64,000 bases of DNA from Atkinsonella hypoxylon. Its lineage: Eukaryota > Ascomycota > Sordariomycetes > Hypocreales > Clavicipitaceae. The notes beneath the pieces are model-generated. The model searched no databases. It had not been told where the DNA came from and was given only the letters and a program-made list of their open reading frames with translations. The stretch spans positions 1-64,000 of the forward strand of contig JFHB01000122.1 in the NCBI GenBank assembly GCA_000729835.1. The letters run 5' to 3'. The translations under genes and the position numbers were made by a program. Shown here piece by piece: positions 32,201 through 45,443 of this stretch (the first letter of the stretch is position 1; the number at the start of each line of letters is the position of its first letter).

Positions 32201-35200
32201 TTTGTCCAAGGCGGTCGAAGAGTTTTCGGGGTCCTTCCAAGATGGCCTCGTCCTGAGTCACAGTCAATTAGCCACACAGTATGTCAGTATTGGCAGATTC
32301 GCACAAGCTTCAGAAGCATTGGGCATATCCCAAGAACTTCTTGACCAGAATGAAGGGGTATCGCGAAGAGTCGTCGCCGATTTCTACTTGTCCCAGGCCG
32401 AATATTTTGCTGGTATTGGTAGTTGGGAGGAAGCGTGAGTCGATTTTATACTCTTAGTTCGGCTGAAGTCCCGGCTAACCTATGACAGTTTGGATTGTAT
32501 ACGAAAAGCAAACAACATTTGCAGCGATTCCTACTCGATATGGGCCCAGAGCAAGGCCCAGGCGAACATGATGCTGTCAATTTCGGCTCTAATTCAGTCC
32601 ATCATCTCACTACAAACAGGGCGCTTGGATGATGCTCTCACAACGATTAGAACGAGTGTCCGTACCTTATCGCATGATTGGGCTAAACTCGAAGCAGCTT
32701 TTTCAAGTCCCGATTCTAGCATGTCAGAAACCAGCATAGCCAGCTTTGATATGAAACCTCCCAAAATTCAAGCGAACGGTCCTCGATTTTGGAATCTCGC
32801 AGCCCCCCTTCTACGGAGTCTCTTGCATATCTCGTCGGTTTACGCTCATATTGGAATGTTCCAAGAAACAATTTACTATGCCGAATCTGCTTGCAAAATA
32901 GCCGAGAGCACAGGATCAACCTTATATCGTGCACAGGTTGCAGCATGGCTTGGGTCCGTATATGTCAAAGCAGGACGACTCACGAAAGCGCTTGAGACTC
33001 TCGAAGCGGCGAAAGACGACATGCCTCGTGATGTATGCTCTGCGCGAGTTGAATTCGCGCGCAAGATGGGCGAGATGTATTCCGAATTGGGCGACGAAGA
33101 GAACACTGACAAGTATTTCTCCATTGCTGAACAAACCTTGAATCTTTTAGGCGACAGAAACACCAACAATGTCATAGGTAAAGGCACGCCCGCTGGTGCG
33201 GTGACCAAAGCCAAGCCTACACGCACAAAAGCTACGCGGGGTAGCAGAGCAACGAAGGCAACCAAAGCGTTGGGAACCGGTGCCGCTACAAGCAGTTCTG
33301 TGGCAAGAATCGTCAAACGACAAGTGGCAGTGAAGGCCAGATCGCCAACACCCGATGCAAATTATCAACTTCCCAAAGACGTATATCAGTCATCCTTACT
33401 TGCCGCTGTTTTTCTGTCAAGAACAGTAGGGTATATCCAAAAGAAAGACTGGTCATCAGCCTTGTCGACCTTGGAACGAGCCAAAGAGCTACCAAAACTC
33501 TTTGGTGCCCTTACTCTGGAACAAGTCGTGACCGCAGCATCTCTCATCGGCCATAGTATGGAACAGATGATCTCAGACCCCGTGTTTTCCGTGATGCAAG
33601 ATTCTACCATCTCATTCCCTGCAGTCTCTTATGGCTCGGACAGGACATCTTTAGACAAGAACAGCCCCGTGGCATCCCCACCTAAGCGCGGACGCACAGC
33701 AGCTCCGAAGACCGTCAGGGGCAGAAATGGCCCAGCGTTTGCGGATGCGTTGAGACAAGCTCAGGACATTCTGGTCGACGCTCATGCGTCCACCTTGTCT
33801 GTTTCTGATAGTGCCATGGTTCATCGTCTCTCGACACTACTGCAGAGCACAATCATCCTCCTATCCGCAACGACAGCAGCCAAGTCGAAGGCGATTCTCT
33901 CTTCAGCTTTTGCAACAGTAGCGGTAGACCTAGGCCGCAACATCACATGGACGCGGGAGCAGAGGACATTGGTAGCCTCTTCAGGGTCCTTGATCAATCA
34001 TGAATCTGGTCCGAACCATCAGTCTCAATCACTCACGGGAAGCAGAAGCGGGATGTCCCTGGACCTGTCAAGGTTTCACAAGATGTACGTGGAACTGCTT
34101 CCTAAGAACTGGTCCGTCATCTCGCTGTCCTTGAGTGACAACCGCCATGATCTGTCCATCACCAAACTGCAAGCTGGGCACAGTCCATTCATTCTGCGAC
34201 TTCCACTGGAACGTGCGAATAGTCGTGATGCTGACTCTGAAGTGTTCAATTTCGAACACGGCCGTGAGGAGCTTCTTGATATAATCAGGCTTGCCAATGA
34301 AACTAGTCACTCGGCGCGCGACTTTTCAGCCAAGGGCGAGAGGACTGCGTGGTGGGCTGAGCGAGAAGCTCTAGATACGAGGTTGAAGGATCTGCTTCTG
34401 ACAATTGAGACGACATGGTTGGGTGGCTTCAAAGGAATATTTTCTCAGCACCAGAGACGATCGGACTTGTTGGCCCGATTTCAAAAGAGCTTTCAGCAAA
34501 TCCTTGACGCAAGCCTCCCATCCCGAAACAGAATGCGGGGCAAAAAGACAACCAAGGCACAATCCATCACTCTCGACCCAAGGATTCTGGATCTATTCAT
34601 TGGGCTTGGTGATGCGACGGATCCTGACTGCGACTACGATGAGGCTTTGAACGATCTGTTGTATTTCGTCGTTGATATACTTCAGTTCCACGGGGAAAGG
34701 AACGCATACGATGAGATTGACTTTGATGCCATGGTAGTGGAGGCATATGATGCTCTCCGAGGGTATTACTCGGCAGCCAAGCCTGGCTTGGAGAGAGAAG
34801 AGGGCAGTCACACGATATTGGTTCTAGACCAAGCTCTTCATGCATTTCCCTGGGAGTCACTGCCCTGTATGCAGGGATTGGCAGTATCCCGGGTTCCGTC
34901 TTTGGCGTGTCTTCGACAACTTATCACGGAAGCCAACCCGCCAAGCGATTCGTCTGATGCACGAGGCGGCCACCATGTCTCCCGAAACGCGGGAACGTAC
35001 ATCCTGAACCCGTCGTCCGATCTGAAGAATACGCAAGATTTCTTCGAGCCGTCATTCAAGACCCTCAAAAGCTGGAACGGGATCATGAACAAGAGCCCAA
35101 GTGAGACGGAATTCGAAGCCGCCCTCACCGACTCGGAGATTCTGCTTTACTTTGGCCATGGCAGCGGCGCACAGTACGTTCGTAGCAAGACGATCCGCCG

Positions 35201-35633
35201 CCTACAAAAGTGCAAGCCAGCAACCTTTCTCATGGGATGTAGTTCCGCGTCTCTCACAGAGGCAGGAGAGTTCGAATGCTACGGTCCCGTATGGAACTAC
35301 ATGCTGGCCGGGTGCCCAGCAGTGGTAGGCACATTATGGGACGTAACGGACCGCGACATCGATCGATTCGCAGGAAGGACTTTTGAAGAATGGGGCCTCT
35401 TTGCCCCGGGCACATTTAGAGAAGAGAAGAGAGGCGGCAAGGGGAAGAGCTCAGCTCCGAGCAAAAAAGGCGTTGGCGGCAGTCACGGTACGGACGTGTC
35501 GGCTCGTGGCGATCTTGCCTCGGCGTCGTTGCCAGAGGCTGTGGCAAGGGCTCGGGATGCCTGCAAGTTTAGGTATTTGAATGCGGCTGCGGTGGTGGTG
35601 TATGGTATACCGGTGTATGTCAATCATGGCTGA
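29274..35633 (+). CDS. ESP1: Separase (peptidase family C50)
   Basis: Two exons (29274-32434, 32489-35633; a 54-bp intron GTGAGT..GACAG) give 2101 aa, near the size of Aspergillus BimB. The first 1700 residues are helical repeats. A basic Thr/Lys/Ala stretch (about 33200-33350) may be a disordered linker. The caspase-like domain at the C-terminus holds both catalytic residues: His1944 in YFGHGSGAQYV and Cys1971 in LMGCSSASLTEAGEFE, then GTLWDVTDRDIDRF. Separase cuts the cohesin kleisin Scc1/Rad21 when securin is destroyed, releasing sister chromatids at anaphase. No securin gene is visible here. Confidence 0.96.
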
Positions 35634-35779
35634 GCTACCCTTGGATAGATGGCCTTTTTTTTTTTTTTGTCTTTCTCAAATACTTTTTGCGTTGGAACGG
35701 CGGACGGTGTTGGGAGTGTATTTACTTGGGTAGTGTATGTAATGTGTATTGTTTGCTGGTGACAGTCGGTGCTCGTTAA

Positions 35780-35985
35780 CTGTGATTCGTGCTCTAGTCT
35801 TTTCCCTCGTAGTTCTGTCTTGTGTTCCAAGTCTTGTGTTGTTGTTCTGAGTCTCCCCTTGTAGTCGTAGTGCTTATGTCCCAGTCTTTTGCCTTACAGT
35901 TAGCGTTTTGTGTTCCACGTCTTTCCCCCCATTGTTCTGGTGTTCTGGTGTTCTGTGTTCTGAGTCTTTTCTTCAGAACCACAGC
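35780..35985. repeat. Degenerate minisatellite
   Basis: Imperfect units of about 35-55 bp share a core like TGTTCCAAGTCTT or TGTTCTGAGTCTT, each followed by a C/T-rich stretch and TTCTG. Near the end an 8-bp unit GTTCTGGT repeats exactly. Confidence 0.55.
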
Positions 35986-36225
35986 GCTTTTTCTATTCCC
36001 ATCCTCCATGTTCCTCATCCGTCTACGTAGTCCATGTATCACGCCACTCACGCCAAGCTAGCATAGGCCTTGCTCGTGAACTCTGCGCGCACGCCCGGAC
36101 TCTTTTCCCACATCGCGTATACAGTCCGCTTCCTTCGGGTTCGCAAATCAAGTCGGTAGGCCTTGCAGGACGCAAGCGTACCTTGTGACAAGCTACAGAC
36201 CTGGCTGCCCTGGTGGCGGAGTCAT

Positions 36226-36245
36226 GTCAACCGTGAACACGGTTG
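36226..36245. repeat. Near-perfect palindrome
   Basis: TCAACCGTG and CACGGTTGA are separated by two bases. It could be a dimeric regulator site or a hairpin. Confidence 0.6.
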
Positions 36246-39200
36246 AAATGGCCAGGGCCGGCTGTCATGATCGGAACTACAATGAACGCGAGGTGAATGC
36301 TCGGTTGCTTCACATGTCTGGATAAGAGATGGACAGTTACGATATGACTCCTTGGACGTTATCTGATCGCTTACAAGGCCATCCCTTTCGACGCTTCAAG
36401 CTTGCTCAAACTTTGGGATATTGACGGATATCGCCACTCATACATACCCTAGGGCAAACGCTAGCCATCAGCTTCATATCCATCTGCAGCATATCCGGTA
36501 CCTAGGGCTGAGACAGGGTCAATACCCTGAGACAAATTTACGCTTCTTTCCTTTTCCCTTCCTTCTTTGGAAGCACAAGTTCTGAATGTCCAATTTCTTC
36601 ACAGGCGAGCGATAATAAAACATGCCGCGTCTAGCATGTCATGGCGTGATAGCTACACGAGATAGGGGCCCTCAGAATAGACGGAGAGTTTTGGGTGCCA
36701 ATACAGACAGAATACGGAGATGGTGTAAGGATTAGAGGCAGGGCATGGTTGGTGAGGTCCGATTACAGAACATGGTGCCCCTGTTTTTTTTGGGGGGGTT
36801 TTTTCTTTTTTTTCTTTTTTTTTTTTTGCTTTGGCGAACCTGAAGTGGTTTAACTCGACCCCTTGCCATGTGCCATGATTCGCAATCGGTGCAGCAGAAG
36901 CAGTGCAACCGGCGGGTCATGGCTATAACTAAGCCCAGATTTGCTCTGGCAACCTCATCGTGGATCCCGAGCCTTTTTCTGAGAATGCAGGGTGACAAAA
37001 ACGCCGAGTTTCAATTTATCGGTGAAACCACCGCGATTTCCAGGGGTTTTTGTTAAGGAAGCAGAGGGCGCAAGCAACGGCCAGGATAATAATCCTCATA
37101 ATAATAAATATTAAAGGATGATCCACCACATGTATTAGACCCCGCTGTATAGGTGGAGTAACCAAGGGCAACCCTACAGGGAGCCACGAACGATTAGCAG
37201 TCAGATTAAGTCTGGATCGTCAAAAGGTTAGTTCACGCAAGCAAAAAGGGCTGATGAGCTCATGTACACAGTCCAATCGTGGCGCAGAGGTCGACAGATG
37301 GATGTCGCGTCACCCTTTTGTGCTCCTCCAGATTCGGGCGAAAGCCGTTGACCCAAGCTGTCGGTGAAGAGTCAAGATGGAATACACCAGACATTACAGA
37401 AAACCTAATAAGGATTATAGGGCGTAAATCCGGCCATCCGTAGGCTTAATTCCACAGCTGCTCCTCGCGCACAGGGTAAAGCGATTCTAGGCCTCGGTCT
37501 GTGGGGAATTTCCACACCGAGATATCGCTGGCGTGCTGACCCAGGAGTGTTTTGTAATATTTCGAGGTTCAAGGACTGGCAAGGGGGTTGGTTGTCGACC
37601 GCCAACGAAAAAACGAGTGGATAACAGGTCCAGTAGGTTGCAAAGGTGGACAGCAATAGCAATTCGTTGACTTGGTCACGGAAGTTGAAGCAACATCTTT
37701 GGTTCAAGGCGCAGTCGAGTTGAGCAGCGCAGCGCTTCTTGGCAACCGAGTGCAGAAAGTAATGCAATTCTATGGACAAACCTGCCCAGTCGTGCCCATC
37801 CGTGGATGTTGTGGATGTTCAAGTATCGTTTGACCGATATCTCGACGAGACAAGGAGAAAGATTCGAGGAAAAAGGAGAAAATAAAGCAAGACAGACAGA
37901 CAGGGGGACGTTGCAATAGACAGTCTGGGACGGACCGAAGGATCATGATACGCAGCATGGGCATTGAAAGCCCCGTCGACAGCTGTCTGTCTGCTGGTTA
38001 GGTGCGAGTGATGAACTGATGAGTGGATCCATGGACGAGGAAGGTGCAACCGTTGAGCAACAGGTACCTAGGTACCTAGGAGATCAATTGATGCTCTACG
38101 GAATACTGCAGCAAGTACAGTTCACTCCCTAACAATAAATTCTTCAGCTCCACGGCAGGAGTCCAGCCAACCAGCGGCTAGGATAGCAGACAGTGGCGGA
38201 TACTTCAGCCATCATGTGCGAGTTGTGTAAGGCAAATATTGCAATTTTAGCACTAAAATTTTAGAGCCAAACTGTCTGGTAATTACGCGTATCGTGATAA
38301 CATCGATAGCGCACAGTTCCCTTGTGGATACCTTGTGAAATAATAGTACGGGCGCAGAGCGTTTAATCCTGAACGGACTACGGAATAGGCGCGTCGAGCA
38401 GAGCCACCTTAGGCGGTGCCACCGGTGGTTGCCATATGGCGGAGGGTGAATGGTGGCGCATAAGACAAATCGTTGACAAGGTAGGATAGAAGAAGTGCCG
38501 GAGTGGGGAGTACTTTGGTACTTCTCGTCATCTAAACAGTAGGGCTGGGACAAGATGTCTGTGCGTCCTAACAGATAGGAGGGGTATGTATGTATTCCGT
38601 AAACATGCAGCAGCAACTGAAGCCTAGAGTGGGTTAAAAGTGGGGGCGCTTTTGGGGGCGTTCTGATGAAGGTTGAGCTTGTCAGACAGAGGGCGTCCTT
38701 GATAATCAATTAAAACCCTAAGATTTCTGCAAATTAGTTAGTAAGGTTCCAAGTACCAGATTAAAAGAAAAAAAAAAAAAAAGGTCTCGGATAACAAAAG
38801 CCATTGTCGTTGATGACCTTACTTACCTAGGTAGGTACTGTAAGAGGTTTAGAATCTAGTACATAGGTACTTCTTCAGCTAAAAATGTCTGCAGAATAAT
38901 ACTCGCTGCTGCATGATTCCAAATTTGTTGGTGGTAAGTAGGTACCTAAGGTATCCAAGAACGGAGGGAACAGCAGGGGGAAAGAGAGGTTACTGGCACT
39001 GGCACTGGCACTGACATCTGTGGCGCACTGCAACCGTAACTGCAGAGACTCCGCCCGCCTGCATGGTGCGTCAAATGACGCGCCAGTGGCTCAAGAGGTC
39101 GATTGGCCGCTCCTTCCTCAGGCACCTTGCGCCAATGCGTGCGGCCCCCCCTTCGCTTCTGCACTTTCGGGCGTATCACGCACCCAGCCTGCACAAAGCG

Positions 39201-42004
39201 AGGCGAGGAGCCTGGCATCTCCAACAGGAGTTGGGTCTGGATTCTGGTGACAGCGACCTGCTTGTTGTCAACTGCAAGACAGCGCTAACATTGTCTATGA
39301 CTATGTTTGTCATATCCCAGACACCAGAATCGGGGGTTGTATCAGGTCAGCCAGATATGCCGTTTGCCCGGATACGCTATGGCGACGATGAGTTTTTCAT
39401 ACCGTCTGTATCACTTTTCTCTTGCTAATAACTACAAAGTATTCTCATCTAGTATTCCGTACCTATGTGACGTATATCAATATTTGATCACTTCTCTTTG
39501 TTTGACAGCGCGTTGTATCACATCTGTGTCACCTCGACGTCTAATTCTGCACTGCACTCTTTGTATCCACACAGCCAGGCCGTGCAGAGACGCATCGACC
39601 GGGCTGTGTGTTTGAGCATCAGTCGCCAAGAGTGGGTTCGATCCATGAATGCATGGCAGGGGTTGTTTCTAAGCCTATCACGTCCTGTGCAATGTGCGCC
39701 TTGTCCCGATATATATGATATCAAAATGTGCAAATAGTGAGTTGAGACTTCGTATCACAACAGGCAAGTTTCTTCACAACTTTATCCCGTTTACAACAGG
39801 GGATAGAAACGACATGGCCTCGTTTTCGCTACGAAAATAAAAATGAATGAATGTTCCGGTCTGAAGTAATGAGCCCGCTGGGCGGCTGGCTCTCTTGCAC
39901 ATCCATGACCATCTATCTCATGCAGCAATTGCAGCAGGGCAGAGAATGACCATCCATGCGGCCCCATGTGCACACCCTCCACGGCTCCTTGGAGAAGCCA
40001 TCCATGATGGGAAGATGAACCAAGATCGAGAACAATACATACCGGAGCAAGAAATGCTGTATCGCAACCTCATAGCTTATATCAAGAACGCCACCAAGAA
40101 AGGCTGCGAGTGATGCTAAGCGCTGAAGAGCAGACACGAACTGCAAGCCTTCCGCCTCTTGGTGAGATCGCTCCTTATGATACGAGATATCTAAATCGAT
40201 CCGGTGATAACTCGGGCACCGGCTAGTTATCTTCCTAACCTACTTGGGAGGTGCCAGCTGAGAAACGAGTTGCCAGCGGTGCCTTGGTACCAAATTTGGT
40301 GAGCCGTGGTGCCGTACAAGACGGAGCCTCTTTTTGCAGCGGCCATTGCAGCTGCCTCTCGCTCTCAGCCCTAGGTAATATTATTGTCACGGACCCTCCG
40401 ATGCTACCATTACAATACAGCGATGTTACTACATAGAGTGCCATCAGATGGTCGTGCTGAGTAGTCCGCGCGAGGGTTGGCTTCTGCAAATGTGTCTAAT
40501 TTGGGCACCCTGGTCTCAGGCCAAATCTCGATTTTGCATCGCAGGGCGTCGTGGCAGCCTTTCAACGTGTTCCATCTCGTATGACCAAAATCACTTGTTG
40601 TCTGCTGTCTTTCTGTCAATGGGCAACTTTATCCAGTTCCTCTCGAACAAGCACTTCCTAGTCTTTGCGTGCTACCTTAATTCGAAGTTGGTGCTTTAGC
40701 GAACAAAATGCAAGGCCAAGCTGCGCGACTTCTCAACGCTACTGAGCCATGCTGACCATTAAGTTGGGGGCCCGAAAGGTACCAAATTCCGGACTTGGGC
40801 TTTTTTTTTATCCCTGTAGCTTTGACAGCTTGGTGTGTGTTCATTAACACCTGGTTCAGTAGATACTTGCTTGAGCACATGGGGCCCAACATGTCCTTCT
40901 CGTGTAATGGTAAAGAATCGAAGCCTTCTCATTGCACAGCCTTTGCTGGCTACGTGTTGAGGTCATGCGGGCCGACGAGTTTCCATGGCCGGCAGCTCGA
41001 CCCAGAATGCCGAGCCGAGGATAGTTATGAAAGAGCTTTGTGCTTTGTGTCGCTATATCGCCAAGAACGGGCGTGTCTCCTTGATTACCGTCAATGGGAT
41101 ATTAAAGGCAAGCTTGGCCGCTAATCCGTTTGATCAAAGCGCCATTGACAGACGGTCAACCTAGAATGCAGAGCCGTAGTAGGGCTCAATTCAGCCGGAT
41201 GTCTCGCTGTGTTTTATATTAATGCTCAAGGATCAATTCGGGAGATTTTGACATGACAGCGTAGCAAGACCCGAGGGTCCAACCGTGCCGGCACTCCTCA
41301 AATCAATATGTATTGTAATTATGTTGAACGTCTCAAACGGGTGACATTCAGACGCATTCCCCGTAGCTCTCTGCAACCGGGCTTGAAATCCCAAGATCGA
41401 AGAGCATGCCCTTCAAACTGATAGTTACCAAGTCGAATAGCGAGTGTGCCAGTCGAGGTCTTCCTACCGCATACTGCTCAAGTTTCGGCATTGCCGCCAT
41501 GAATTGAGAAATCTGGAATATGGCCCTTCATCAGCTCGTTTACATGTGGCCTATCACCCACCTGGATCTCAGCGCTGCTGACCTCAGCTTATCATCGTGA
41601 CGTCTAAAATGGGTTGGAGAATAGTACTTGGCACAAGCTTTATTCATTGGATTGGATGGTGTGGACGCTATTCATTCAATGCGGTCAAGCCCTTGTGTAG
41701 ATCACCTCCGCAGGTATGGCTAAGTCGAAGCCGATGGTCACTTGCAAGGAACGGGGCGGAAGGGGGCCAATCAGGACAGTGTGGGTCCTAGTGTACTTTG
41801 GATAATATGCTGGAACGAGGCGGTGATAGAAGTACCAGCCATTATTCCGTAGGCCGTGTCGTACGGAATACAAGCCGCTAGGTTACCTCGCCTCGCACAC
41901 ATGGCAGCCACGCCTCGCCTTGACGCTTGTGCTTCTGGTGGTGTGGTCGAGTCATTGGCTGGCTGTTTCGCACTACGGATAACTCCGCACATACCACGCC
42001 AGGT

Positions 42005-42042
42005 ACGGACTGCGGACTGTGGACTGTGGACTGTGGACTGTG
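42005..42042 (+). repeat. 7-bp tandem repeat
   Basis: The unit GGACTGT (first copy GGACTGC) occurs about five times in a row. Confidence 0.8.
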
Positions 42043-43100
42043 GAGTACACCCACTGTACCTATGCGCGCCAAGCTGGTTCCTGGTGATAATCTGGAACTC
42101 ATTCACAAGCTCTTACTAAACCACTTTGAAACCAGATTGTCAGCGGGCTTTGGCAAGAATATGGGCCTCTCTTGTGATTGATGAAGATGGACTCAAAGTG
42201 GACTGAAAGCGTCTCTAGGAATCCGAGCTGAGGCGCAATACACCGTAGGTACCTACCTGGTACCTAATGCTGCGTCATCGAATACACGTGTGCCTCAGGT
42301 ACCCAGAAGTACGGAGTATTCCGTACATATAGTGTAACTAATGTGTTGGTTCCCCTACCTGGAAAGGAGTACATGAAAAGAAAGCATCCTGTACGGAATA
42401 TGCACCGTTCAACTGGCTGGACGAGGCTGTTGTGGTGAAGTATTAGCGAGGTGCGCGCGCGATTCTTCTTCGTGTCTACTTTGGTCCATGGGCGATGGCG
42501 ATCCAACATTGTGATTGAACCAAACGGCGGCGTGGCCTTGGGACAAAATATGGCTCCAGTTTGCTACTCTCACCCGGGAGGCTTAGTAGATTGTGTACTC
42601 CGTCCATGCGTCCGTAGAAAACAAGTATAGGCACACAGGAGACAGATTTCTCGAGGGGTCCTGCCGTATGTGCTGGTACGCCTGAGCTGCTGTATAATCT
42701 GTCATCACGGTTGATGGGTTCGCCAACGAGACTGGACCAAATTAATCTACTTTCGGTTTATTTTATTTATTTATTAATTGGGGGTTTTTTTTTTTGGCTC
42801 CGCCAAGGATCATGCGTCAAAAAAAAAAAAAGTTTAATAATAATAAAAAACACCCAATCGGCCTTTGCTCCGCACAAGGTGCGCTACTCCGTACTCCGTA
42901 GAACTAGATGCCATGTTGCTTCGGCACGGCCTAAAGCGGAACGTGGAACACGGTCGGATCAGGCTTAGGTTATTAATTAAGTCTAAGTCTGAGTCTACCG
43001 CCTGGCAAACGTGGCGCGCACCAACCCTTTTCACTGGCTGCCGCCTGGGTGATCGTGGACCGTGTGATGGCTGAGCGAGCCATCTGACTGACAAGCCACC

Positions 43101-43136
43101 GCATCCGGACGCTGTAGAGCATCCGGACGCTGTAGA
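43101..43136 (+). repeat. Exact 18-bp tandem duplication
   Basis: GCATCCGGACGCTGTAGA occurs twice in succession without a mismatch, which points to a recent duplication. Confidence 0.9.
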
Positions 43137-44310
43137 AACGATGGATCTTCAATCACATCAACTGAGCGTTTGGTCCATGATCATGCCTCGGGGCTATGAC
43201 CATGGGACCGTCACAGCTCCTGCTGGAGACCCATGGTGTACAGGAGTGTAATATCTGCTAACCAATTTCAGAAACCTATGTCAGCGTTGACGAGACGAGA
43301 CGAGACAAGAATTGTCAAGATGTGCTGTGTATGGACAACGTTTCGTTCATGTAGTGGCTTGGTGCATGGCGTATCGTATCGCACATGGCTCGTGAATAAC
43401 CAGAGCTAAGAGCGAGCAAGATCGCTCGCATAGGGAAATTTTGCCATCAGACCATACTGGACGAGGTAGTCACATATGAAACGACAGACCGGAGTCATGC
43501 GTCGACTTGCATCTGTAATGTTAGTGCTGTTGCTAGCCAGAGATTATCAAGCATTCTTTCTTCCATCTACCGTTTAGCCAAACATGGTAGCAAGAACTCG
43601 AGCAATCAACCGGCCATGTTACGATAGCTCGAACCATATTTTCTCAGTGCTCCAACCATAAAACCATGTACATATATATATATATATAGGCAAGACTTTA
43701 AGTCCATCTGGACGGCGAGAATCCTCCGATTATCCATGTAGGGTGGGAAAAGATCATTCATGATTTATCAGTGCCTGGTTCCGTATTGATTTATAACTTC
43801 TTAGTACACAAGCAATCAGAACAGAAATAGGGCAGACTAACTAGCGGTATTAAGATGAAGAAAGCTTGAAGAAGCCTTAGGTTGAAGGGGGTTTTTTATT
43901 ATTATTATTATTTCAATAATTTTTCAGACATCATATATTATTACTCTACATCATTACTTTATTGGCTAATCAAGACCCCAAGGTAGGTAGGTACACTAGG
44001 TACCTAGGTAGCCAAGGAGGGTATTGACAGATTAATCTGGCCGTCACTGCACACTCTATTGTGTGTGCTGAAGCTCGGACTAAACTGTCACCACCTGCCA
44101 GTTCAGGCAAGATGAGGTCGGCTCGGGTGCTAAGGGTCGGGTCATCTAGTACAGACTACAGACTCTGCAGGTAATTGCATACCTACATAAAGGTGACCGG
44201 GTGTGGCGCTCATTTGGAAACTGTTTCCGAGAAGAACAAAGATCGTCGTTCCCTCCACAAAAAGGGCTGGCCAAAGGATGTATCCGTACAGGCGGGGGGG
44301 GGGGGTGTTC

Positions 44311-44664
44311 AGACAAGCCGACCATGCCACCCCTCCCCTGTAGCCTGATCTGACCACCACTAGGTGACCTCGCCTGACCATTAGAGGGACCTTATCTAAC
44401 CAATGGGTTATTAAATAGGGCTTAGATCAAGTCAAGTTAAGTTAGGGTTAGGGAAGGTATTTGATATGTAAATTTTAAGAAAAAACAAAGGGTTAGAATT
44501 AGGGTTAGGAGTTAGGGTGAGAATAATCAGCTAAGGTATCTTTAATGGTGAGGCGAAGTCACTTAGTGGTGGTGGTCAGGTCAGTTTACAAGGGGGAGGG
44601 GAAAAGAGAGAGAGAGAGGAGGGGAGGGGGGGAGGGCCGGGGGGGGGGGGCATGGTCGGCTTGC
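44311..44664. repeat. Foldback repeat enclosing a degenerate telomere-like tract
   Basis: The left arm (44311-44399, reversed) and right arm (44528-44664) share words such as TAATGGT, AGGCGA, AGTGGTGGTCAG, CATGGTCGGCTTG. The arms differ mostly by C/T or G/A changes (for example GAGGTCACC against GAAGTCACT); the right arm also has a GA/G-rich insertion. Between them lie TTAGGGTTAGGG (44442-44453) and GGGTTAGAATTAGGGTTAGG with GTTAGGG (44490-44517), all in one direction. Confidence 0.65.
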
Positions 44665-45386
44665 GCGTATACTCACAGACGGGTCACCAGGTTCTGGACC
44701 ATGTATCCCTGCACCACCGGTGACATAATTCTGACTCCATGTTGTAGGAAAATTGGTGTTAGCCGCAACTGATGGATATGGGGATTCGCGCGTGCTGGTA
44801 ATGAATAAATATTGTGTAATTCATCACTGCGATAAACCACTGCTTGGTTGGCATCAAGCTGAATAGCATTGCAAAGCAACACAATCTGTGATGCTAGAAA
44901 ATGCCCGGGGGAAATATTCATTCATTTGTCTATTGTATGTCCCCATCCCTTGATTGCTGGGCCACGGGCAGTCAATCCTCAAACAGTCCAATTTCGCTCT
45001 TCAGTCCTCTTTCTTAATGAGGTACCTATCAAGCTGGGATGGAAATAGTGAGACATCATAGGCCCCCCGCCCTTTTGTTTGCAATGATTGATAGAGGGTC
45101 AGTGATGATAATACTTTCTAAATCTTGCCAATAGTAGGAAAAATGCCATGTAAAAAGAGGCCAACTAACCGGTTGGTTTGCTTGGTGTTGACCAGCAAGT
45201 CGTTGTTCTCGTCTGAATTAAAAGGTCAGGCGGCTGCCAAGGCACTAGACGCAGGTTCCATATGATAGGTGTAGACGCGTAGGAGCCACTTCCGTGCGCC
45301 TTCCTCCTTCCTGCACATGTTTTCTGGGACTGCCTAAGCAAGCAGCCACGAGTCTTGAAGGTGCCTGCCTACCTACCTAGGTAGTA

Positions 45387-45443
45387 CCTGGCAGCTATGG
45401 TAAGTACAAGCACCTGGCAGGTACTTACATAGCCCCAGGGTAG
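45387..45443. repeat. Imperfect inverted repeat
   Basis: TACCTGGCAGCTATGGTAAG is followed after a short spacer by a near-complement (CTTACATAGCCCCAGGGTA). It adjoins a TACCTAGGTA copy at 45374. Confidence 0.45.

Noticed and set aside
39631..39660. GGGTTCGATCC resembling a tRNA T-loop
   Set aside because: The arms do not pair over five bases and there is no D-arm upstream.
44440..44520. Telomerase RNA template (complement of TTAGGG repeats) in the gene-poor island
   Set aside because: There are several scattered degenerate units within a foldback rather than one 1.5-repeat template, and no core RNA structure could be recognised.
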